64,000 bases of DNA, taken from NCBI GenBank assembly GCA_937873445.1, contig CALMWF010000008.1, positions 124,001 to 188,000 on the forward strand, read 5' to 3'. Position 1 is the stretch's first letter. Each line of letters begins with the position of its first letter. This document shows, in pieces, positions 16,445-25,065 of the stretch. The DNA is from an uncultured Alphaproteobacteria bacterium. GTDB taxonomy: Bacteria > Pseudomonadota > Alphaproteobacteria > Rhizobiales > Aestuariivirgaceae. The position numbers and the translations under genes are program-made. A model generated the notes under the pieces. It made no database searches and was not told the DNA's origin. It worked only from the letters and a program-made list of their open reading frames with translations.

Positions 16445-18765
16445 TGACTGACATCAGGAAAGTCGCCGTCATCGGCGCGGGCGTCATGGGCGCCGGCATT
16501 GCCGCTCATGTGGCCAATGCGGGTGTGCCCGTGGTGCTGCTCGACATCCTTCCCAAGGAGGGAGACAACCGCAACGCCATCGCCGAGGGCGCCATAGAGC
16601 GCATGCTCAAGGCCGATCCCGCCCCCTTCATGAACCGGGCAGCGGCCAAACTCGTCACCCCCGGCAACACCGAGGATCATCTCGACCTGCTGAAGGACTG
16701 CGACTGGATCGTGGAGGCGGTCATCGAACGCCTCGACATCAAGCAGGCCCTCTATCAGAAGATCGACAAGCTGCGGAAGAAGGGCAGCGTGGTGTCGTCC
16801 AACACCTCCACCATTCCGCTGGCCGATCTCACCCGCGGCCTGGGCGAAGGCTTCGCCCGCGACTTCCTCATCACCCACTTCTTCAATCCGCCGCGCTACA
16901 TGCGGCTTCTGGAAATCGTCCAGGGCGACAAGACCGCCCCGGCAGCGGTTGACGCCATTGCCGCCTTCGCCGACCACAAGCTCGGCAAGAGCGTGGTCAT
17001 GTGCAAGGACAGCCCCGGCTTCATTGCCAACCGTCTCGGCGTGTTCTGGCTGCAGGCGGCGGTGGTGGAAGCCTTTGCGGCGGGCCTCGACGTTGAGGAG
17101 GCCGACGCCATCATCGGCCGCCCCATGGGCATTCCCAAAACCGGCGTCTTCGGCCTGCTCGATCTGGTGGGGCTTGACCTCATGCCCCATGTCAACGCCT
17201 CCATGGCGGCCTCGCTGCCCAAGGACGATCCCTTCCACGCGCTGAACAAGCCGCTGCCGCTGATTGAAAGACTGATCAGGGACGGCTACACCGGGCGCAA
17301 GGGCAAGGGTGGCTTCTACCGTCTCAACCGCGAGATGGGCAAACGCAAGGAAGCCCTTGACCTCGTCTCCGGCCAGTATCGCGCCCAGCGCAAGGCCGAG
17401 GTGGATGCCATCGCAGATTCGGGCCGCAGCCTGGCCCGGCTCCTCTCCCATGACAGCAAGCATGGCCGCTATGCCTGGCAGGTCATGGGTCCGACGCTGG
17501 CCTATGCCGCCGCGCGCGCCGGTGAAGTGACGGATAACATTGCCGACATCGATGAGGCCATGCGCCTCGGCTATAACTGGAAGTTCGGCCCCTTTGAGCT
17601 CATCGACCAGTTGGGCAGCCAGTGGTTTGCCGACCGGCTGGCCAGGGAAGGCATGGCCGTTCCCGCCATTCTCAAACTGGCGGCGGGCCGTCCCTTCTAC
17701 CGCATCGACAAGGGTGAGCGTCAGGTCATGGGCCTTGACGGCAACTACCACACCATCCGGCGGCCCGATGGCGTCCTCATGCTGGAGGATATCAAGCGCC
17801 GCTCCGAACCGCTGCTCAAGAACGGCTCTGCCGCCGTCTGGGACATTGGTGACGGCGTGGTGTGCTTTGAATTCACCAGCAAGATGAACTCCCTCGATTC
17901 CGACACCATGGCGCTGTTCATGAAGGCCATTGCTCTGGTCAAGAAAAGCTACAAGGCCATGGTGGTTTATAATGAGGGCAACCACTTCTCGGCCGGGGCC
18001 AACCTCGGCCTGGCCGCCTTCGCCGCCAATATTGCCGCCTGGGGCGAGATTGAAAATCTCGTGGGCGGCGGCCAGTCCACCTATATGGCGCTGCGTTATG
18101 CGCCCTTCCCGGTGGTCTCGGCGCCTTCTGGCATGGCGCTGGGCGGCGGCTGCGAAATCCTGCTCGCCTCCGACGCGGTGCAGGCCCATGCCGAAACCTA
18201 TACGGGGCTTGTGGAGGTGGGCGTTGGCCTGATCCCCGGCTGGGGCGGCTGCAAGGAAATGCTCCACCGCTGGGCCACCCTTGGCAACCTGCCCAAGGGC
18301 CCCATGCCCGCCGTGGCCAAGGCCTTCGAGATCATCTCGGTGGCCACCGTGGCAAAATCCGCCGCCGAGGCCAAGGACTATCTGTTCATGCGGCCCAGCG
18401 ACGGCATTACCATGAACCGCTACCGCCTGCTGGCCGACGCCAAGGCCAAGGCCCTCGACCTGGCCAGGGACTACAAGCCGCCGGAGCCGCCCACCTTCAA
18501 CCTGCCCGGGCCTTCGGGCCGGGTGGCGCTGGACATGGCGGTGCAGGGCTTCCACCGCCAGGGCAAGGCCACCGACTATGACCTCGTGGTGCTGGGCGAA
18601 CTGGCCGAGGTGCTGTCGGGTGGCGATACCGATGTTCTCACGACCATGACAGAGGCCGATGTGCTGGAGCTGGAGCGCACCCGCTTCATGAACCTCGTTC
18701 ACAATGAAGGCTCGCTGGACCGCATTACCCACATGCTGGAAACCGGCAAGCCGCTGCGCAACTGA
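16444..18765 (+). CDS. fadB: Bifunctional 3-hydroxyacyl-CoA dehydrogenase/enoyl-CoA hydratase
   Basis: The 773-residue protein hydrates enoyl-CoA and oxidises the hydroxyacyl-CoA product with NAD. Domain order is dehydrogenase first: a Rossmann motif GAGVMGAG at 11-18 and SSNTSTIPLADL near 120, then a second dehydrogenase half, and a crotonase domain at the C-terminal end (SAGANLGL and GMALGGGCEILLASD near 515-580). This is the order of FadN-type enzymes and the reverse of E. coli FadB. It is coupled to fadA by a one-base overlap, and the acyl-CoA dehydrogenase gene starts 19 bases after its stop. Confidence 0.93.
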   Translation: MTDIRKVAVIGAGVMGAGIAAHVANAGVPVVLLDILPKEGDNRNAIAEGAIERMLKADPAPFMNRAAAKLVTPGNTEDHLDLLKDCDWIVEAVIERLDIKQALYQKIDKLRKKGSVVSSNTSTIPLADLTRGLGEGFARDFLITHFFNPPRYMRLLEIVQGDKTAPAAVDAIAAFADHKLGKSVVMCKDSPGFIANRLGVFWLQAAVVEAFAAGLDVEEADAIIGRPMGIPKTGVFGLLDLVGLDLMPHVNASMAASLPKDDPFHALNKPLPLIERLIRDGYTGRKGKGGFYRLNREMGKRKEALDLVSGQYRAQRKAEVDAIADSGRSLARLLSHDSKHGRYAWQVMGPTLAYAAARAGEVTDNIADIDEAMRLGYNWKFGPFELIDQLGSQWFADRLAREGMAVPAILKLAAGRPFYRIDKGERQVMGLDGNYHTIRRPDGVLMLEDIKRRSEPLLKNGSAAVWDIGDGVVCFEFTSKMNSLDSDTMALFMKAIALVKKSYKAMVVYNEGNHFSAGANLGLAAFAANIAAWGEIENLVGGGQSTYMALRYAPFPVVSAPSGMALGGGCEILLASDAVQAHAETYTGLVEVGVGLIPGWGGCKEMLHRWATLGNLPKGPMPAVAKAFEIISVATVAKSAAEAKDYLFMRPSDGITMNRYRLLADAKAKALDLARDYKPPEPPTFNLPGPSGRVALDMAVQGFHRQGKATDYDLVVLGELAEVLSGGDTDVLTTMTEADVLELERTRFMNLVHNEGSLDRITHMLETGKPLRN

Positions 18766-18784
18766 CCGCAAGAGGAGAAAACCC

Positions 18785-20572
18785 ATGGCAAACTACAAGG
18801 CTCCCCTGCGCGACATGCGCTTTGCCCTCTATGAACTGAACGCCGGTGACGAGCTGGCGACACTGCCGGGCTATGAGGACTTCACCCGCGACCTCATCGA
18901 CCCCGTGCTCGACGAGGCAGCCAAGATCTGTGAGGAGGTGCTGCACCCCCTCAACCGCTCCGGCGATGAGGAGGGCTGCCACTGGGACAATGGCGTGGTC
19001 CGCACCCCCAAGGGCTTCAAGGACGCCTACACCCTGTTCCGTGAGGGCGGCTGGACCTCCATTGCCTGCGATCCGGCCTATGGCGGCCAGGGCATGCCCA
19101 AGGCAGTGAACGTGCTGATGGAGGAGATGATCTGCTCCGCCAACCTGTCCTTCGGCATGTATCCGGGCCTGTCGCATGGCGCCTATGTGGCGCTGCACGG
19201 CTATGGTTCAGACGCCTTGAAGGCGGCCTATCTGCCCAAAATGGTGGACGGCACCTGGTCTGGCACCATGTGCCTGACCGAACCCCATTGCGGCACCGAC
19301 CTTGGCCTCTTGCGCAGCAAGGCCGTGCCCAATGGCGACGGCAGCTACAAGATCAGCGGCACCAAGATTTTCATTTCGGCGGGCGAACATGACCTCACCG
19401 AAAACATCATCCATCTGGTGCTGGCCAAACTGCCCGATGCGCCCAAGGGCGTGAAGGGCATCAGTCTGTTCCTGGTGCCCAAGTTCCTGCCCAGGGACGA
19501 CGGCACGCCGGGTGAGCGCAATGGCGTCACCTGCGCTTCCATCGAACACAAGATGGGCATCAAGGCGTCGGCCACCTGTGTGCTGAACTTTGACGAAGCC
19601 AGGGGCTGGCTGGTGGGCGAACCCCACAAGGGCATGCGCGCCATGTTCGCCATGATGAACACCGAGCGCCTGTCGGTGGGTGTGCAGGGTCTGGGCCTGG
19701 CCGAGGCCTCCTATCAGGGGGCTGTGGCCTATGCCCGGGAACGCCTGCAGGGCCGCTCGCTCTCGGGCACCAAATATCCCGACAAGCCTGCTGATCCGCT
19801 CCTTGTTCACCCCGACATCCGCCGCATGCTGCTCACCCAGCGCGCTCTGGTGGAAGGCTCACGGGCGCTCTCGGTCTGGGCGGCCACGGCCCTCGACCGG
19901 TCCAAGCATCACCCCGATGCCAGGGAGCGTGAGCGCGCCGAAGATTTCATTGCCGTCATCACCCCGGTGGTGAAGGCTCTGCTGACCGATTTCGGTTTTG
20001 ACGTGACCAATCTTGGCGTGCAGGTGTTCGGTGGCCATGGCTACATCCGCGAACATGGCATGGAACAATATGTCCGTGATGCCCGCATCGCCCAGATCTA
20101 TGAAGGCACCAACGGCATTCAGGCCCTTGATCTGGTGGGCCGCAAGATGCCCGCCCATGCCGGGCGCTACCTGCGCCAGCTGTTCCACCCCATCTCGGCC
20201 TATATTGAAAAGACCATCGACAAGGACGGCATGACGGAATTTGTCGAGCCGCTGGCCAAGGTTTTTGGCCGGCTGCAGCAGGCCACCGCCCAGGTGGCCC
20301 GCACCGGCATGGCCCGGCCCGATGAGGCCGGTGCGGCCGCCACGGATTATCTCCGGCTCATGGGCTTCACCGTGCTTGCCTATCTCTGGGCGCGCATGGC
20401 CGAGGTTTCCCTGCCCAGGCTGGAGAAGGATGATCCGGACGGCTTCTACAAGGCCAAGGTCATGACGGCGCGCTTCTTCATGGAACGCCTCTTGCCCCAG
20501 GCCACCGCCCATTTCCAGGCGGTGATGGCGGGCGGCAAGACCATGATGGCCTTCGAGGACGCAGCGTTCTGA
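18785..20572 (+). CDS. Acyl-CoA dehydrogenase (long, C-terminally extended type)
   Basis: This FAD enzyme makes the first double bond in beta-oxidation. The 595-residue protein has the three ACAD parts plus a C-terminal extension (from about 470) typical of the DmdC/FadE-like long class. Motifs: TMCLTEPHCGTDLG (FAD/substrate loop near 160), TERLSVGVQGLGLAEASY near 295, and the catalytic-base region YEGTNGIQALDLVGRK near 440. The ATG at 18785 follows an AGAGGAG ribosome site. It is in the same unit as fadAB, giving a complete beta-oxidation set apart from an electron-transfer flavoprotein, which is not in this window. Confidence 0.92.
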   Translation: MANYKAPLRDMRFALYELNAGDELATLPGYEDFTRDLIDPVLDEAAKICEEVLHPLNRSGDEEGCHWDNGVVRTPKGFKDAYTLFREGGWTSIACDPAYGGQGMPKAVNVLMEEMICSANLSFGMYPGLSHGAYVALHGYGSDALKAAYLPKMVDGTWSGTMCLTEPHCGTDLGLLRSKAVPNGDGSYKISGTKIFISAGEHDLTENIIHLVLAKLPDAPKGVKGISLFLVPKFLPRDDGTPGERNGVTCASIEHKMGIKASATCVLNFDEARGWLVGEPHKGMRAMFAMMNTERLSVGVQGLGLAEASYQGAVAYARERLQGRSLSGTKYPDKPADPLLVHPDIRRMLLTQRALVEGSRALSVWAATALDRSKHHPDARERERAEDFIAVITPVVKALLTDFGFDVTNLGVQVFGGHGYIREHGMEQYVRDARIAQIYEGTNGIQALDLVGRKMPAHAGRYLRQLFHPISAYIEKTIDKDGMTEFVEPLAKVFGRLQQATAQVARTGMARPDEAGAAATDYLRLMGFTVLAYLWARMAEVSLPRLEKDDPDGFYKAKVMTARFFMERLLPQATAHFQAVMAGGKTMMAFEDAAF

Positions 20573-20588
20573 GCAAAGGGCAGGGATT

Positions 20589-21134
20589 ATGAACCTGTGG
20601 TTCCGCCTGCTCCGGGTTCTGGTGCAGGGTCTGTTGCGGGCGCGCGTTCCCTGGGATGCGCGCACGCGGCTCGACTTCCGGGTCTGGCCGCTCGACCTCG
20701 ACCTCAACCTGCACATGACCAATGCGCGCTACATGGCGCTCATGGATCTGGGCCGCATGAACCTGATTTTGCAAACCGGGCTGGGCCGGCTGGTGGTCAA
20801 GGAACGCTGGGGGCCGGTCATTGCCTCGGCGCTGGTGCGTTTCCGCCGCCCGCTCCATCTCCTTGAGGCTTTCTCGCTCTCCACCCGGATCATCGGCTGG
20901 GATGAGAAGTGGATCTTCATCGAACACCGGCTGGAGCGGGGCGGCGATCTTATCTGCCATGCGCTGGTGAAGGGTCTGTTCATGTCGCCCAAGGGCGCGG
21001 TGCCGCCGGCGCGCATCGCCGAGGCGCTGGGCCATGATGGTGACTCACCGGTTCTGCCGGACTGGATCAGCGACTGGATGGCGGTGGAAGCCGCGCAAAC
21101 CCGCTTCGGCGTGGTGAATGGAGGCGAGACATGA
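20589..21134 (+). CDS. Hotdog-fold acyl-CoA thioesterase-like protein
   Basis: A 181-residue hotdog protein. The stretch WPLDLDLNLHMTNARYMALMDLGR has the D-x-N-x-H-x-N-N/R-Y pattern of the 4-hydroxybenzoyl-CoA thioesterase/THEM6 group, including the catalytic Asp. A hydrophobic N-terminal helix (residues 1-17) suggests membrane contact. In this operon it would release fatty acids or relieve CoA sequestration. The stop overlaps the SDR start as ATGA. Substrate unknown. Confidence 0.82.
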   Translation: MNLWFRLLRVLVQGLLRARVPWDARTRLDFRVWPLDLDLNLHMTNARYMALMDLGRMNLILQTGLGRLVVKERWGPVIASALVRFRRPLHLLEAFSLSTRIIGWDEKWIFIEHRLERGGDLICHALVKGLFMSPKGAVPPARIAEALGHDGDSPVLPDWISDWMAVEAAQTRFGVVNGGET

Positions 21135-21967
21135 CCACACTCAAGGGTAAGACCCTGTTCATCACCGGGGCCTCGCGCGGCATCGGCAGGGCTATTGCCC
21201 TGCGGGCAGCGCGTGATGGCGCCAGCATTGTGGTGGCGGCCAAGACCGAGACGGTCAACCCGCGCCTGCCCGGCACCATTCATTCCGCCGCCGCCGATAT
21301 TGAGGCGGCCGGCGGCAAGGCCCTGCCGGTGGTGGTGGATGTGCGCGACGAAGACAGCATCAGGGCCGGGGTTGCCGCCGCCGTGGATCGTTTCGGCGGC
21401 ATCGATATTGTCATTAATAATGCCAGCGCCATCAACCTCACCGCCACGGCGGATACGCCGATGCGCCGCTATGACCTGATGATGCAGGTCAACCAGCGCG
21501 GCACCTTCGCCGTCACCCAGGCCTGCCTGCCGCATCTGAAGAAGGCGGCGAACCCGCACATTCTCACCCTGTCGCCGCCGCCGTCCCTCGACCCCAAATG
21601 GTATGGCCCCCATGTTGCCTACACCATGTCCAAGATGGGCATGAGCCTGTGCGTGCTGGGCTGGGCCGCGGAATTCCGCGCCGCAGGCATCGCCGCCAAT
21701 GCGCTGTGGCCGCGCACCATCATCGACACGGCAGCACTCGCCATGCTGGGCGGCGTCATCAAGCCCGAGCACTGCCGCACGCCGGACATCGTGGCCGATG
21801 CGGCCCATGCCATCCTCACCCGGCCCGCCCGCCACTGCACCGGCAATTTCTTCATTGATGAAGATGTGCTGGCCGAAGAGGGGGTGACTGACCTGTCGGC
21901 CTATGCCGTGGTGCCGGGGGCGAGACCCCTCACCGATCTGTTCGTGGAAGGCTTCGGCACGGTCTGA
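21131..21967 (+). CDS. Short-chain dehydrogenase/reductase (HSDL2-like)
   Basis: A 278-residue SDR with the NAD(P) motif TGASRGIG near residue 12, the NNAS motif near 98 and an active-site YTMSK near 165. The loop LSPPPSLDPKWYGPHVAYTMSKMGM is characteristic of the HSDL2 branch, whose members are linked to fatty-acid metabolism. It is the last gene of the acyl-CoA operon, overlapping the thioesterase gene by four bases. The SCP2 protein at the operon head is notable because eukaryotic HSDL2 itself carries a C-terminal SCP2 domain; here the two parts are separate. The exact reaction is not known. Confidence 0.86.
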   Translation: MTTLKGKTLFITGASRGIGRAIALRAARDGASIVVAAKTETVNPRLPGTIHSAAADIEAAGGKALPVVVDVRDEDSIRAGVAAAVDRFGGIDIVINNASAINLTATADTPMRRYDLMMQVNQRGTFAVTQACLPHLKKAANPHILTLSPPPSLDPKWYGPHVAYTMSKMGMSLCVLGWAAEFRAAGIAANALWPRTIIDTAALAMLGGVIKPEHCRTPDIVADAAHAILTRPARHCTGNFFIDEDVLAEEGVTDLSAYAVVPGARPLTDLFVEGFGTV

Positions 21968-22061
21968 CCGCCTCTTTGCCGCTGTCACTTTGGCGTGAGA
22001 GGGGGAACGGCGCGAGGCATGTCGCGTTGAGCCATGACACCCTCCTGCGGACAGCGCTTTC

Positions 22062-23627
22062 ATGGCCCTCACCATCGGCAGTCTTCTGGCGCTCAGCTTT
22101 GTCATTTCGCTGCTGGCCCTGCTGTTTCTCATCTGGGCCATCAGCGGCGGCCAGCTCGATGTCGACCAGCGCGATGCTTATGTGATTTTCACGCCCGGCG
22201 AGGCCGCCTCGGCCGGGGCGCCGCCGGGAACAGAAACCGATCTTCCCCATCATTTCGATACCGAAAGGACGGGCATAGACCCGATATCGCGCCGCCCGGT
22301 CATGGTGCTGCTGGCCAGTGCCGTGTTCTGGCTGGTGCTGGGCTCATTTTTCGGCCTCCTCAGTTCTCTCAAGATGCACTGGTCGGATCTTCTCGACCAG
22401 TGGGCACCGCTCACCTTCGGGCGCCTGCGCACCCTCCATCTCAATCTCGTGGCCTATGGCTGGTCATCGCTCGGTGGCATTGCCGGGGTCCTGTGGCTGG
22501 TGCCACGCCTTTTCCACACGCCGCTGCGCCTGCCGCACCTGCCTGTGTGGGGCGCGCTATTCTGGAATGCCGGGCTGGCGGCCGGGGCGGTGGCCATTGC
22601 CGCAGGCTGGACCGATGGTCTGGAATGGCTGGAAATTCCCTGGCAGATTGACGGGCTGCTCGCCCTCGGCGGGGCGCTGTTCGCCCTTCCGCTCATCGTT
22701 TCGGCTCTGAATCGATCGGTCAACCACATCTATGTCTCGGGCTGGTATTTCATTGCCGCCCTGTGCTGGTTTCCGGTGCTCTTCATCATCGCCAATGTCC
22801 CCTATCTCCATTCCGGGGCTGAACAGGCAGCGGTGAATTGGTGGTTTGCCCATAATGTGCTGGGCCTGTGGCTGACACCGCTGGGGGTCGGCATCGCCTA
22901 TTATTTCATCCCCAAGATCATCGGCAAACCCATTTACTCCTACAGCCTGTCGCTGGTCGGCTTCTGGGGGCTGGCCCTGTTCTACAGCCAGGTCGGCATT
23001 CATCATCTCATCGGCGGCCCGCTGCCCACCTGGCTGGTCAATGTCTCCATCGTTCATTCCGTCATGATGTTTCTGCCGGTCATCGCCGTGGCCGTGAACC
23101 AGCATGTGACGGTGGCCGACAATCTCTGGGCCCTGCGCTATTCAGTGCCGCTCCGCTTCATCTGGCTGGGCGCCCTCATGTATACGGCGGCTTCCCTGCA
23201 GGGCTCGGTGGAAGCCCTGCGCAGCGTCAACACCATCACCCATTTCACCCACTACACCGTGGGCCATGCCCACCTGGGGGTCTATGGCTTTGTCGCCTTT
23301 GTTCTGTTCGGATTCATCTATGAGGTGGGGCCGCGCCTGACCGGAAGGCCCTGGCCGTGGCCTCGCCTTATCCAGTTTCATTTCTGGCTGGTGGTGGTGG
23401 GCTTTGCCATCTATTTCGCCGCCCTCACCCTGGGCGGCTGGCTGCAGGGCAGGGCCATGCTCGACGCCCTGCGGCCCTTCTCCGACAGCGTCATTCTGCT
23501 CAAGCCCTATCTTGAAGCGCGCTCCCTGGGCGGGGCGCTGATGACGCTGGGCCATTTGGTTTTCGCCTTCCATGTGGCAGCCCTGTTCATGGGCCATGCC
23601 CCGCGCCGCGCGCCGGTGCCTGCATGA
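22062..23627 (+). CDS. ccoN: cbb3-type oxidase subunit I with a CcoS-like N-terminal extension
   Basis: The 521-residue protein is a heme-copper oxidase catalytic subunit. Low-spin heme ligand His126 (RTLHLNLVAYGW), CuB ligands His264 and His314-His315 (GIHHL), and heme ligands His402/His404 (GHAHLGVYG) are visible. Tyr308, six residues before the HH pair, matches the helix VII cross-linked Tyr of cbb3 enzymes; the Glu of NO reductases near the WWFAHN motif is absent. Residues 1-45 form a helix followed by IWAISGGQLDVDQRDAYVIF, which matches the cofactor-insertion protein CcoS. The gene therefore looks like a CcoS-CcoN fusion. It overlaps the next gene by four bases. Confidence 0.87.
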   Translation: MALTIGSLLALSFVISLLALLFLIWAISGGQLDVDQRDAYVIFTPGEAASAGAPPGTETDLPHHFDTERTGIDPISRRPVMVLLASAVFWLVLGSFFGLLSSLKMHWSDLLDQWAPLTFGRLRTLHLNLVAYGWSSLGGIAGVLWLVPRLFHTPLRLPHLPVWGALFWNAGLAAGAVAIAAGWTDGLEWLEIPWQIDGLLALGGALFALPLIVSALNRSVNHIYVSGWYFIAALCWFPVLFIIANVPYLHSGAEQAAVNWWFAHNVLGLWLTPLGVGIAYYFIPKIIGKPIYSYSLSLVGFWGLALFYSQVGIHHLIGGPLPTWLVNVSIVHSVMMFLPVIAVAVNQHVTVADNLWALRYSVPLRFIWLGALMYTAASLQGSVEALRSVNTITHFTHYTVGHAHLGVYGFVAFVLFGFIYEVGPRLTGRPWPWPRLIQFHFWLVVVGFAIYFAALTLGGWLQGRAMLDALRPFSDSVILLKPYLEARSLGGALMTLGHLVFAFHVAALFMGHAPRRAPVPA

Positions 23628-24244
23628 ACCGGGTCTTTCCACTGGCCATCATTGCCCTGGCCATTCTGGCCTTCGCCACCCTTGTTCTGGTGGTGGCGCC
23701 GGGCCTGCAGGTGACAGCACTTGGCCCCACGCCGGGGCTTCGGCCCTACACGGCGCAGCAACTGCGTGGCCGTGCCCAATATGTGGGCCTCGGCTGTGTC
23801 TACTGCCACAGCCAGCAGCCGCGCAGCCTGGCCCAGGCGCCTGACGCTGCGCGCGGCTGGGGCCGGGCGGCGGTGGCATCCGATTATTACTACGATCGCC
23901 CCCACCTTCTGGGCACCATGCGCAGCGGCCCCGACCTGTTCAACATCGGTGTGCGCCTGCCCAGCCAGGGCTGGCATCTCACCCACCTCTATCAGCCGCG
24001 CGCCATTGCCCCCTGGTCCATCATGCCGGCCTATCCCTTCCTGTTTGAACACAAGGACAAGGCCGGGGCAGCCGATGTGGTGGTGGCCCTGCCGCCGCCA
24101 TTCGCGCCGGGACGGGGGGTCATTGTCGCCCGGCCCGAGGCGCTGGATCTGGTGGCCTATCTGCAGGCGCTGAAACACACCGAGCCGGCACCCGCCGCAT
24201 CACCCCGTGACGAAGGCTACACCCCGGCGGGAACACCGCCATGA
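23624..24244 (+). CDS. ccoO: CcoO-like membrane monoheme cytochrome c
   Basis: A 206-residue protein with an N-terminal anchor (about 5-25) and one heme c site, GCVYCHSQQ (Cys58, Cys61, His62), typical of CcoO/FixO. The axial methionine is likely Met134 in PWSIMPAYPFL, again a CcoO hallmark, and the DYYYDRPHLLGTMRSGPDL stretch matches the family core. It starts inside the ccoN end (ATGA overlap) and ends in an ATGA overlap with the diheme cytochrome. It would pass electrons from the diheme subunit to heme b of subunit I. Confidence 0.9.
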   Translation: MNRVFPLAIIALAILAFATLVLVVAPGLQVTALGPTPGLRPYTAQQLRGRAQYVGLGCVYCHSQQPRSLAQAPDAARGWGRAAVASDYYYDRPHLLGTMRSGPDLFNIGVRLPSQGWHLTHLYQPRAIAPWSIMPAYPFLFEHKDKAGAADVVVALPPPFAPGRGVIVARPEALDLVAYLQALKHTEPAPAASPRDEGYTPAGTPP

Positions 24245-25065
24245 CGCCGCGCCGCCGACACCGTCCCAGCGATCATTTCGAACCCTATGAGGAAGAGCGC
24301 GGCATTCCCGCCCCCTTCTATCTCGCGGGCTTTGGCCTGCTGCTCTGGGGCGTGTCGGTTTTTATCATGGACAAGGCGCCGGTGCCGCAGTGGCTGGGCC
24401 CTGACGCAGGTGCGCCAGCCCGCCCGCCGGCCACCGTTGCCCCGCCCCTGGCACTGCGTCAGCCGATGCCCGATCTGGCCCGCGATCCCGCCGCCATGGC
24501 CATCATCATGCGTGGCACGGGTGCTGCCTGGGCCTGTGCCTCATGCCATGGCATGGCGGGCGAGGGAACGGCTGTGGTGCCGCGCCTGGCCGGCCTGTCG
24601 GCAGGCTACATCACCAAGCAGCTTGCCGACTTTGCCAGCGGCGCGCGCCCTCAGGACTCCATGAGCCTGGTGGCCAGGGCGCTTACCGACGATGAGCGCA
24701 CCCGCCTCGGCCTTGCCTATGCCGCCATGGCCACGCCGCCAGTGGCCCACCCCCTGCCGGAGGGCGATGTGAAGCGCGGTGAACAGCTTGCCACGGCGGG
24801 TGATGACGGGCGGGGTCTTGTGGCCTGCTTCACCTGCCATGGCGACCGGGGCCTTGGCGTCGAGCCGGATTTTCCAGCGCTCGCCGGCCAGCCTGCCGCC
24901 TATCTCGACCAGCAGCTCATCCTGTGGTCGGCGGGCTTGCGTCATAACTCCCCCGAAACGATGATGAATGACATTGCCCGCAGCCTGTCGCCGGGGGACC
25001 GGCGGGCCGTGGCCGCCTATCTGGCCGGCCTTCCGCCGCCCGACCCGCGCATCCCTGCAAACTGA
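24241..25065 (+). CDS. Membrane-anchored diheme cytochrome c (c4-like) in the place of CcoP
   Basis: The 274-residue protein has a cytoplasmic N-terminus, one helix (about 25-45), a Pro/Ala linker and two cytochrome c domains with CASCH (Cys99-His103) and CFTCH (Cys196-His200). The motifs GMAGEGTAVVPRLAGLSAGYITKQL and DFPALAGQPAAYLDQQL are those of cytochrome c4/CccA-type dihemes rather than CcoP, though the one-helix anchor and gene position are CcoP-like. It likely takes electrons from the bc1 complex or a soluble cytochrome. The N-terminus EPYEEERGIPAPFY resembles the start of some CcoP proteins, so a divergent CcoP is an alternative. Confidence 0.85.
   Translation: MTPRRRHRPSDHFEPYEEERGIPAPFYLAGFGLLLWGVSVFIMDKAPVPQWLGPDAGAPARPPATVAPPLALRQPMPDLARDPAAMAIIMRGTGAAWACASCHGMAGEGTAVVPRLAGLSAGYITKQLADFASGARPQDSMSLVARALTDDERTRLGLAYAAMATPPVAHPLPEGDVKRGEQLATAGDDGRGLVACFTCHGDRGLGVEPDFPALAGQPAAYLDQQLILWSAGLRHNSPETMMNDIARSLSPGDRRAVAAYLAGLPPPDPRIPAN

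Noticed and set aside
16051-18786. A very long open frame (about 911 codons) on the minus strand opposite fadA-fadB
   Set aside because: It lies antisense to genes with clear catalytic motifs, has His/Gly/Ala-heavy composition typical of reversed GC-rich coding DNA, and no recognisable domain. High third-position GC removes stop codons on the opposite strand.
22062-23627. Subunit I as a nitric oxide reductase
   Set aside because: The Glu residues typical of NO reductases near the WWFAHN helix are absent and the cbb3 cross-link Tyr308 is present, so an O2 reductase is more likely.
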